A program made the position numbers and the translations under genes. The notes beneath the pieces are model-generated. The model was not told the origin of the DNA. It made no database searches and saw only the letters and a list, made by a program, of their open reading frames with translations. DNA of 64,000 nucleotides, from the NCBI GenBank assembly GCA_021771755.1, contig JAETOL010000010.1:1-64000 (forward strand), given 5' to 3'. Positions 17,336 through 24,055 of the stretch are shown piece after piece. The DNA is from Lachnospiraceae bacterium. Lineage in GTDB: Bacteria; Bacillota; Clostridia; Lachnospirales; Lachnospiraceae. Numbering within the stretch: the stretch's first letter is position 1; each line of letters begins with the position of its first letter.

Positions 17336-17338
17336 CTG

Positions 17339-17489
17339 GATGGAAAAAAAGGATTACCGGCATGCTTTTTATATGGGAATCGCGGCAGGAAGTGCAAGTG
17401 CCTTTTCGGAAAATCTGGCAACAGGTAAGGAAATCGAAGCAGTCTACCGTCAGGTAGCGCAGGAAATGAAGGAGGAGAAAGTGTTATGA
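17339..17489 (+). pseudogene. fruK: 1-phosphofructokinase, 3' part
   Basis: The in-frame host sequence reads MEKKDYRHAFYMGIAAGSAS and ends EEKVL before TGA 17487-17489. It is the C-terminal ~49 residues of the fruK split at 11301. The stop overlaps the fruA start (ATGA). It has no initiation signals and is translated only after element excision. Confidence 0.9.
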
Positions 17490-19048
17490 GAATCACAGAT
17501 CTGCTTGACAGAAGAAGTGTATCACTGACTGCAGCTCCGGGAAGCAAATCAGAAGCTCTGGATATGGCTGTGGATCTTATGGTCAGAAGTGAAAAGATCA
17601 GTGACAGAGATGCTTATCGGGCACAGGTGTATTTAAGAGAAGAAGAAAGTACCACCGGTATCGGAGAGGGAATTGCCATTCCTCATGGGAAATGTGATGC
17701 GGTAAAGAAGCCCGGACTGGCAGCCATGGTGATAAAAGACGGTGTGGAATTTGAGTCACTGGATGATGAACCGGTAACCCTCCTTTTTTTGATTGCTGCT
17801 CCAAATACATAGGACAATGTTCAGCTGGATGTGCTCAGTAAACTTTCGGTGATGCTGATGGACGAGGACTTTATCGCAGCGCTCAGAAACGCACAGTCCG
17901 TAGATGAATTTATGGATATTATCGATAAAGCAGATCAGGAGAAAAAGGACATTGACGAAAGACTGGCAGGCTCCCAGAATACTTCTTCAGGCGCAAAGGC
18001 AGGCGGCAGTGCCGGCCATAAGATATATACCCAGCTTATGAACGGTGTTTCCCACATGCTTCCTCTTGTTGTGGGAGGCGGAATCCTGATCGCTATTGCT
18101 TTCCTGATCGATGGTCTTTTCGTTGATTTGAATGCTCTTCCTGCTGACCAGAGATCAAATTTCGGTACCATTACCCCAGTGGCGGCTGTCCTGAAAAATA
18201 TTGGCGGCACAGCCTTTGGCTTCATGCTTCCTGTCCTGTCTGGTTTCATTGCAATGGCCATCGGTGACAGACCGGCACTGGCGGTTGGTCTTGTGGGAGG
18301 CATGATCGCGGCAAATGGAAAATCCGGCTTCCTTGGAGCACTTCTGGCAGGCTTTCTGGCAGGCTATCTGATCCTTGGACTTCGCAAAATCTGCGATAAG
18401 CTTCCGGAAGCTCTGGAAAAGATTGCCCCGGTTCTGATCTATCCGGTAGTGGGAATCCTTTTTATGGGACTGATCATGACATTTATTGTGGAACCTGTTA
18501 TGGGCGGCCTGAATACAGGGCTAAATAATGCCTTGACAGGAATGGGAAATACAAGTAAAGTTATTTTAGGAATTGTTCTTGGCGGAATGATGGCCATAGA
18601 CATGGGAGGCCCGTTCAATAAGGCGGCTTATGTATTTGGTACAGCGTCAATTGCAGCAGGAAATTATGATATCATGGCAGCAGTTATGGTCGGCGGAATG
18701 ACACCTCCATGTGCCATTGCCCTTGCATCCCTTCTCTTTAAGGATAAGTTTACAAAGGAAGAGAGAGAGGCAGGTCCTACAAACTTTATTATGGGACTGG
18801 CATTTATTACAGAGGGAGCGATTCCCTTTGCGGCTTCCGATCCGCTGCATGTACTTCCTTCCTGCGTTGCAGGCTCAGCAGTGGCAGGCGCTGTTTCCAT
18901 GATGTTTGACTATACGCTGATGGCACCTCACGGTGGAATCTTTGTATTCCCGGTAGTAGGAAATGCAGTAGCCTACGTCGCAGCTCTTGTTGCAGGAACT
19001 GTGATCTCGGCACTTCTTCTCGGCATATTAAAGAAGAAAGCAGTATAA
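17486..19048 (+). pseudogene. fruA: Fructose PTS EIIA-EIIC gene, interrupted by TAG and lacking EIIB
   Basis: Membrane permease/kinase that imports fructose as fructose 1-phosphate. EIIA runs from ATG 17486 with the active His67 in AIPHGK. An in-frame TAG (17810-17812) follows LFLIAAPNT; the frame then continues as DNVQLDVLSKL to 19048, and family homologues read through here, so one codon change is implied. A GTG at 17831 could reinitiate. After EIIA a short Gly/Ser linker passes straight to EIIC (HKIYTQLMNGVSHMLPLVVG), so the ~100-residue EIIB with its phosphocysteine (usual CPTGIAHT) is absent. The remaining EIIC is about 350 residues. Transport by this protein alone is unlikely unless EIIB is supplied in trans. 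Confidence 0.85.
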
Positions 19049-19074
19049 GAAAAATAAAACTGGAGGATAAAAGA

Positions 19075-19332
19075 ATGAAAGAATTCAAGTACGTAGTTAC
19101 AGACAATGAAGGTATCCATGCACGTCCGGCAGGAGAGCTTGTGAAACTGGTAAAAGGTTTTCAGTCTTCAGTGACCCTTGAAAAAGAAGGCAAATCAGTA
19201 GACTGCCGTAAGCTTCTTGCACTTATGGGGCTTGGCGTAAAAAAAGGCCATGAAGTGATCTTTACCTTTGAAGGTGAGGATGAGGCAGCAGCCTGCGAAG
19301 CAGTAAGCAAATTTATGCAGGAAAATCTCTGA
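19075..19332 (+). CDS. HPr-family phosphocarrier lacking the regulatory Ser46
   Basis: 85 residues with RBS 9 nt upstream. The phosphoacceptor His15 is in GIHARPAG. The helix that normally carries Ser46, the HprK target, reads CRKLLALMGLGV with Lys at 46. It can therefore take phosphate from EI but should be blind to HprK, resembling the HPr-like domains of dedicated fructose systems. It is encoded with fruA and a DeoR regulator, so it probably served that PTS. The general HPr must be elsewhere. Confidence 0.85.
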   Translation: MKEFKYVVTDNEGIHARPAGELVKLVKGFQSSVTLEKEGKSVDCRKLLALMGLGVKKGHEVIFTFEGEDEAAACEAVSKFMQENL

Positions 19333-19360
19333 TCCCTTTATACAAAAGAAAATCAATCAT

Positions 19361-19422
19361 AAAGAAACTGTTGTATGGGAACATGACGGCTCAGGCCGGT
19401 GATGCCATGCAGCGGTTTCTTT
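19361..19422 (+). terminator. Long hairpin between the HPr gene and the DeoR regulator
   Basis: An 18-bp stem (19361-19378 with 19405-19422), complete if three G-U pairs are allowed, closes a 26-nt loop containing GGCTCAGGCC. The 3' arm ends GGTTTCTTTG without a strong U-run, so it may be a partial terminator or a processing site reducing regulator expression. Confidence 0.5.
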
Positions 19423-19449
19423 GTATATAAACAGAAAGAGGAGAATAAG

Positions 19450-20190
19450 ATGCTGACAGAACAGAGATATGAGATCATTCTCAGGCTTTTGGCAGAGAAA
19501 AAAAGTGTCACTGTCACAGAGCTGAAAGAGCTTTTGGATACATCGGAATCAACCATACGAAGAGATATTACGGCGCTGGATAAAATGGGAAAGCTGACCA
19601 GGGTTTTTGGAGGCGCGGTATCTCTGGAGAACGTGGTGTCTGCCTATGAACCTACCGTGGAGCAGAAATCCGATCTGAATACAGAAGAAAAGAAAAAAAT
19701 CGCCAGATATGCAGCCGGACTCATTCGTTCCGCAGATTTTGTATTTCTGGATGCAGGTACGACTACCGGCTTCATGCTGGATTATCTGGAACATACAAAG
19801 GCTTCCTTTGTGACCAATGCAGTTTCCCATGCCAGGATCCTTGCGCAGAAGGGAATTCATGTAAGCCTTCTGGGCGGAGAGCTGGAGGGTTCCACAGAGG
19901 CCGTGGTAGGAAGCCAGGCAATGCAGATGCTGCAGATGTATCATTTTACAAAAGGCTTTTTTGGCACAAACGGCATCACCCATAAGGAAGGATTTACGAC
20001 TCCGGATACAAATGAAGCTTTGGTAAAAAGAACGGCTATGGAACACTGCCGAACGGCCTATGTGCTGGGTGACGGATCCAAATTCGGACAGATCAGCTCT
20101 GTGACTTTCCGTCCGTTTAAAGAGGCAGAAGTCATCACTGACCGATGTCCGAAAGATTATAAAGAATGTAAAAACATCATCGTGATCTAG
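19450..20190 (+). CDS. DeoR-family transcriptional regulator of the fructose operon
   Basis: 246 residues from ATG 19450 (AGAGGAGA upstream). N-terminal DeoR HTH (SVTVTELKELLDTSESTIRR, then DITALDKMGKL) and a C-terminal DeoRC sugar-phosphate sensor (FVFLDAGTTTGFM, GTNGIT, LGDGSKFGQ). Proteins of this type next to fruK/fruA bind fructose 1-phosphate or related sugar phosphates and repress the operon. Its location at the 3' end implies autoregulation. Its stop codon shares the palindrome CTAG with the convergent LysR gene. Confidence 0.85.
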   Translation: MLTEQRYEIILRLLAEKKSVTVTELKELLDTSESTIRRDITALDKMGKLTRVFGGAVSLENVVSAYEPTVEQKSDLNTEEKKKIARYAAGLIRSADFVFLDAGTTTGFMLDYLEHTKASFVTNAVSHARILAQKGIHVSLLGGELEGSTEAVVGSQAMQMLQMYHFTKGFFGTNGITHKEGFTTPDTNEALVKRTAMEHCRTAYVLGDGSKFGQISSVTFRPFKEAEVITDRCPKDYKECKNIIVI

Positions 20191-21080
20191 GAAAGATAAA
20201 AGCTCCGTGCAAACTGGATAAACTGGCGTACATGGGGCTTCAGGATCCGGTTCCGGCTGTATACGATATAGAAATTTCTTTTGTGTTCCGCATCTTTCAG
20301 GGGAAACAGCAGGATCTGCTTTGTTTTTCGCAGATCCTGAACGGAACGTGCAGAAAGAATAGAAATTCCAAGGCCGTTGACGATGGATTTTTTGATGCTT
20401 TCCAGATCGTTCATTCTTGCAATTACATGGAGATCCGATGGCGGGATATCGGATTTTTCCAGAAAGTAATCCATTTCTTTTTTTGTTCCGGAGCCTTTTT
20501 CGCGGACGATCATAGGCTCCCGCACCAGCTCCTGCAGAGAAGCATTGCGTTCTTTCAGTGCCAGATAATGCGGGGTTACAGGCGCTGCGATCACCAGAGA
20601 ATCCTGACAGAAAGGGATGAAGCAGCAGTCCTCCTGCTCGGTATACTGTCCCACAAGTCCCAGATCTACGCTGCCGTCAATCACCTTCTGGATGGCCTCT
20701 GAGCTGTCTGACTGCAGGGAGTGAAAATAAACATCCGGGCATATCTTTCCGAAGCCTGCAAGCAGTTCCGGGAGCAGATAAGAGGATGGAATGGTAGAGG
20801 CGCTCAGATCAATAATATGTTTTTTGGAACCGGTAAAATCCTCCAGAAGATTATTGCGGATATGGAGGATACGGATCGCACTGTCATAAAGCTGATATCC
20901 CTTTGTGGTGATGGTCAGCTTTTTTGTTGTCCGTATGATCAGCTTTACCTTCAGCTCATTTTCCAGCGCCCGGATATGTGCGCTGATGGTAGGCTGGGTC
21001 AGATAGAGGCGGCGCGCGGCCTCAGAAAAGCTTCCGTAATCCACCACTGCGGTAAAAGCTTCCAGCTGTTTAAAATCCAT
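20187..21080 (-). CDS. LysR-family regulator, probably of selenium/sulfur genes
   Basis: 297 residues. N-terminal winged HTH (LEAFTAVVDYGSFSEAARRL, YLTQPTISAHIRALE) and a LysR substrate-binding domain (SASTIPSSYLLPELL; GSVDLGLVGQYTE). It resembles the CysL/CbbR-like branch. Sixteen bases separate it from the cysteine desulfurase-like gene upstream on the same strand, so it belongs to that operon. It probably controls the divergent YedE promoter. The inducer is unknown. Confidence 0.82.
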   Translation of the reverse strand: MDFKQLEAFTAVVDYGSFSEAARRLYLTQPTISAHIRALENELKVKLIIRTTKKLTITTKGYQLYDSAIRILHIRNNLLEDFTGSKKHIIDLSASTIPSSYLLPELLAGFGKICPDVYFHSLQSDSSEAIQKVIDGSVDLGLVGQYTEQEDCCFIPFCQDSLVIAAPVTPHYLALKERNASLQELVREPMIVREKGSGTKKEMDYFLEKSDIPPSDLHVIARMNDLESIKKSIVNGLGISILSARSVQDLRKTKQILLFPLKDAEHKRNFYIVYSRNRILKPHVRQFIQFARSFYLS

Positions 21081-21096
21081 GTTTGTCCCTCCTGTT

Positions 21097-22284
21097 TCAG
21101 CAGACTCCGGTAATCTCTCCCAGAGCCTTCAATGCGGTATTTATTTCTTCCAGTGTGTTTTCCGGACCGAAAGAGAAGCGAATGGTTCCCTGTGGATAGG
21201 TTCCAAGCGTTCTGTGTGCGGAAGGTGCACAGTGAAGGCCGACACGTGTCATGATCCCATAGGTGTGATCCAGCTGAAAGGCCGCATCTGCCATATCGAT
21301 CTCCGTAGTCTGGAGTGAGACCACAGCGCAGCGGGCGGCAGTTTCCAGTGTATCCGGACAGTCGGTTCTTCCAATGATCCGAAGCTGTTTTCCGAGGGGA
21401 TCCATAGACTGGATTCCTCGGATAAAATGGTCGGTCAGCGCCATTTCATGACGGAAATTCGTCTGAGAACACAGGAGTCCGGGACAGGAAAGCGCTGCAT
21501 GGAGCCCAAGGATTCCGGGAATATTAGGGGTTCCCGGCTCAAAGCGGTCAGGCATAAAATCCGGGATTTCTTCTGTGTGGGAAATGCTTCCGGTGCCTCC
21601 GCTGAGAAGAGGAACCATATCAGAAACCAGAGCTTCCCGGATAAGAAAGCCGCCGATTCCCTGGGGACCCCGGAAGCCCTTGTGACCGGTAAATGCCAGA
21701 GCATCAATATGACAGGCTTCCATGTCTATGGGAAGGACACCTGCGGTCTGTGCTGTATCCAGGACAAAGAGGATCCCGTGCTTATGACAGAAATCCCCGA
21801 TGGCTTTTATGGGCATCAGTGTGCCGCATACATTGGAACCATGAAGGCATACGAGAAGCCGGGTTTCCGGGCGGAGCAGCTGTTCGGCCTGTTCAAGAAG
21901 CAGGTTTCCGTCATGGTCACAGGGGATCCGGTCGAAGCTTACTCCTGTTTTTTCAAGCTGTACCAGTGGACGCATCACAGCATTATGCTCCATGGAGCTT
22001 ACCAGAACATGATCTCCGGGACGGAGCAGCCCTTTCAGAAGAATATTCAGACTTGCTGTGACATTAGCGGTAAAAATTACATTGCGGCTTTTATCCGGAA
22101 AATGGAAAAGCTGCTTCAGCTGTTCTCTTGTTTCAAAAATCTGCTCTTCTACAGAAAAAGCCGTGTCGTAGCTTCCGCGATTGATATTGACTGCATCGCC
22201 GGACAGATAATGAAAGACTGCATCTGCCACGCCCGGAGCCTTGGGGCAGGAGGTGCTTGCCTGATCCAGATATATTTTTTTCAT
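21097..22284 (-). CDS. Class V aminotransferase/cysteine desulfurase-like protein
   Basis: 395 residues. Fold-type I PLP enzyme: YLDQASTSCPK at the N-terminus, MEHNAVMRP, VLDTAQTAG, and the PLP lysine in TGHKGFRGPQGIGG. It belongs to the small IscS-related subfamily repeatedly found beside selenium-metabolism genes rather than Fe-S cluster genes. The expected reaction is removal of sulfur or selenium from (seleno)cysteine as a persulfide/perselenide. It is divergent from yedE, with the LysR gene downstream. Confidence 0.85.
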   Translation of the reverse strand: MKKIYLDQASTSCPKAPGVADAVFHYLSGDAVNINRGSYDTAFSVEEQIFETREQLKQLFHFPDKSRNVIFTANVTASLNILLKGLLRPGDHVLVSSMEHNAVMRPLVQLEKTGVSFDRIPCDHDGNLLLEQAEQLLRPETRLLVCLHGSNVCGTLMPIKAIGDFCHKHGILFVLDTAQTAGVLPIDMEACHIDALAFTGHKGFRGPQGIGGFLIREALVSDMVPLLSGGTGSISHTEEIPDFMPDRFEPGTPNIPGILGLHAALSCPGLLCSQTNFRHEMALTDHFIRGIQSMDPLGKQLRIIGRTDCPDTLETAARCAVVSLQTTEIDMADAAFQLDHTYGIMTRVGLHCAPSAHRTLGTYPQGTIRFSFGPENTLEEINTALKALGEITGVC

Positions 22285-22330
22285 GATGATCTTCTTCCTT
22301 TTCTTATTTTTTTCATGATACTGTATCCTT

Positions 22331-22339
22331 ACTATAACA
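22331..22339 (-). promoter_or_regulatory. Extended -10 element of the desulfurase-LysR operon
   Basis: Minus strand TGTTATAGT (22339-22331) is an extended -10. The -35 region is poor, which fits an activator-dependent promoter. Confidence 0.4.
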
Positions 22340-22389
22340 CGACTTATCGAAAAAAACTATAAATAACACAAAAATACAACTATAATTAA

Positions 22390-22419
22390 TTGGCAAAAAA
22401 TAATAAAAAATGGTATGAT
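22390..22419 (+). promoter_or_regulatory. Promoter of the yedE-yedF-DUF3343 operon
   Basis: -35 TTGGCA (22390-22395), 18-bp spacer, extended -10 TGGTATGAT with TATGAT at 22414-22419. It lies in the divergent region where the LysR protein would be expected to bind. Confidence 0.6.
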
Positions 22420-22497
22420 TCTGATGTACGAAATATGCGTTTACAACAAAAAATACGACTCAAACAGAAACGCATAGGGAAAAGGAGGAAATAACAA

Positions 22498-23571
22498 ATG
22501 AAAAATGAGAAAAAAGCCATTGTAGCAGCAGGGCTTGTGATCGGTGTGATCTCAGCTTTGCTGGTATTTTTTGGCAATCCGGTAAATATGGGATTCTGTA
22601 TCGCGTGTTTCCTGAGAGACACGGCAGGCGCTCTGGGATTTCATTCGGCGCCGGTGGTACAATACATACGTCCGGAGATCATCGGACTGGTTCTTGGCGC
22701 CTGCATTATGGCAATGGTATCCGGAGAATTTAAGGCAAGAGGCGGTTCCGCTCCTGTTACCAGATTCATCCTTGCAGTGTTTGTCATGATCGGCTGCCTG
22801 ATGTTCCTTGGCTGCCCGTTCCGTATGATCCTGAGACTGGCAGGCGGAGACGGAAATGCGATTTTCGGCTTTGTGGGATTTGCACTTGGCATTTTTGCAG
22901 GTGTATTTTTCCTGAAAAGAGGCTACACACTGAAACGCTCTTATAAAATGCCGGCGCTGGAGGGACAGCTTTTTCCGGTACTTCAGATCGTATTCCTGAT
23001 CCTTCTGGTTGCAGCACCTGCATTTATCCATTTTTCCACAGAAGGCCCGGGATCTCTCCATGCCTCCATCTGGATCGCTCTGGCAGCCGGCCTGATCGTA
23101 GGTGGCCTTGCACAGAAAACACGTCTCTGTATGGTGGGCGGTATCCGTGATGCGGTTCTTTTCCGTGAATGGAAGCTTCTGATGGGATTTGTGGCAATTT
23201 TTGCCAGTGCGCTTGTAATGAACCTTATTCTGGGAGCTGTAACAGGAACTCCGTTTTTTAATCCGGGATTTGCAGGACAGCCGGTGGCACATACAGATGG
23301 ACTGTGGAATGCACTTGGCATGTTCCTTGCAGGCTTTGGCTGCGTGCTTCTGGGCGGCTGCCCGCTCCGTCAGCTTGTGCTTTCCGGTGAGGGAAATACA
23401 GACTCTGCAGTCACTGTCATCGGACTGATGGTCGGAGCGGCTGTTGCTCATAACTTCGGGCTTGCTTCTTCCGGAGAAGGTCCTACATCCAATGGAAAGA
23501 TCGCGGTGATCATTGGTATCGCAGTGGTAACAGTGATCGCATTTATGAATTCCAGAAAAAAAGCAGACTGA
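22498..23571 (+). CDS. yedE: YedE-type putative selenium transporter
   Basis: 357 residues, about nine to ten transmembrane helices, ATG with AAAGGAGG upstream. It is a YeeE/YedE membrane protein with conserved small motifs GNPVNMGFCIACFLRDTAG, GCPFRM, KTRLCMVGGIRD and GGCPLRQL. Cysteines within these motifs are typical of the family that handles thiosulfate or selenium species. Co-location with YedF and DUF3343 marks the selenium branch. It probably imports or relays a selenium compound to the cytosolic partners. Confidence 0.85.
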   Translation: MKNEKKAIVAAGLVIGVISALLVFFGNPVNMGFCIACFLRDTAGALGFHSAPVVQYIRPEIIGLVLGACIMAMVSGEFKARGGSAPVTRFILAVFVMIGCLMFLGCPFRMILRLAGGDGNAIFGFVGFALGIFAGVFFLKRGYTLKRSYKMPALEGQLFPVLQIVFLILLVAAPAFIHFSTEGPGSLHASIWIALAAGLIVGGLAQKTRLCMVGGIRDAVLFREWKLLMGFVAIFASALVMNLILGAVTGTPFFNPGFAGQPVAHTDGLWNALGMFLAGFGCVLLGGCPLRQLVLSGEGNTDSAVTVIGLMVGAAVAHNFGLASSGEGPTSNGKIAVIIGIAVVTVIAFMNSRKKAD

Positions 23572-23600
23572 AAATATATTTTTGATAAAGGAGAACAATT

Positions 23601-23807
23601 ATGAAACAGGTAGACGCAAGAGGATTGTCCTGTCCGGAACCGGTGATCATGACAAAAAATGCACTGGCTTCCAAAGAGGCAGCATATGAGGTTCTGGTAG
23701 ATAACGTAACGGCAAAAGAAAATGTTACAAGATTTGCATCCCATCAGGGCTACCAGGTACAGGTGGAAGAGCAGGGGGAGGATTTCCTGCTTCGTATTAC
23801 AAAATGA
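23601..23807 (+). CDS. yedF: YedF/TusA-like sulfur (selenium) carrier
   Basis: 68 residues. TusA/SirA fold with the active cysteine in [10 protein letters not shown] near the N-terminus. It is shorter than the two-domain YedF form, as it lacks the C-terminal DsrE-like domain. It probably accepts sulfur or selenium as a persulfide-type group. The stop overlaps the DUF3343 start (ATGA), so the two are made together. Confidence 0.85.
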   Translation: MKQVDARGLSCPEPVIMTKNALASKEAAYEVLVDNVTAKENVTRFASHQGYQVQVEEQGEDFLLRITK

Positions 23808-24055
23808 CAGAGTATATTGCAACTTTTTATTCCCATTACGGCGCAGTATGTTTTAAGAAAAATTGTGAAAAACTGGGAATCGGCACAAAGATCATGCCGG
23901 TTCCCAGAAATTTAAGCTCTTCCTGCGGAACCTGTGTCCGGTTCTGGATGGAACAGGAATTTTCAGAGGCTGCTCTGGAACTGAATGAGGAGCTGGAGCA
24001 GATCGTTCAGGTGGAGGGCGACTCTTATCGGGCGCTTTATCGTTCGGAGGAGTGA
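23804..24055 (+). CDS. DUF3343 protein
   Basis: 83 residues. It carries the family motif [16 protein letters not shown] with two cysteines. DUF3343 proteins recur in selenium loci and have been noted as partners of YedE/YedF and desulfurase-like proteins. They are likely small carriers or regulators of selenium flux; the biochemical role is not established. The 3' end overlaps the convergent ABC permease gene by 19 nt. Confidence 0.82.
   Translation: MTEYIATFYSHYGAVCFKKNCEKLGIGTKIMPVPRNLSSSCGTCVRFWMEQEFSEAALELNEELEQIVQVEGDSYRALYRSEE

Larger units (their letters stand above)
11299..17338. mobile_element. 6,037-bp serine-recombinase integrative element inserted in fruK
   Basis: Left and right junctions share CTG (11299-11301 and 17336-17338). 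Removing one copy and the DNA between restores an open, correctly sized fruK whose junction reads AGWMEKK, as expected in this family. All element genes lie on the minus strand: large serine recombinase next to attL, KTR zinc-ribbon protein, membrane protein, CPBP protease, XRE regulators and small ORFs. No relaxase, coupling protein or replication gene is present, so it is at most mobilisable or a cut-down derivative. A second short identity (GAAA, 11306-11309 and 17343-17346) has the same offset, so the exact crossover is uncertain by a few bases but the excised length is not. Confidence 0.88.

Noticed and set aside
11299-17338. Complete conjugative element (ICE)
   Set aside because: No relaxase, coupling protein, type IV secretion or replication genes are present in the 6 kb.
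17810-17812. Recoded (for example pyrrolysine) TAG codon in fruA
   Set aside because: The codon is at an ordinary non-catalytic position where homologues have a normal residue, no recoding signal is seen, and other lesions indicate decay.
22552-23598. Long minus-strand frame opposite yedE
   Set aside because: It is a mirror of the yedE coding frame, rich in Lys/His/Cys runs, without a ribosome site or recognisable domain.
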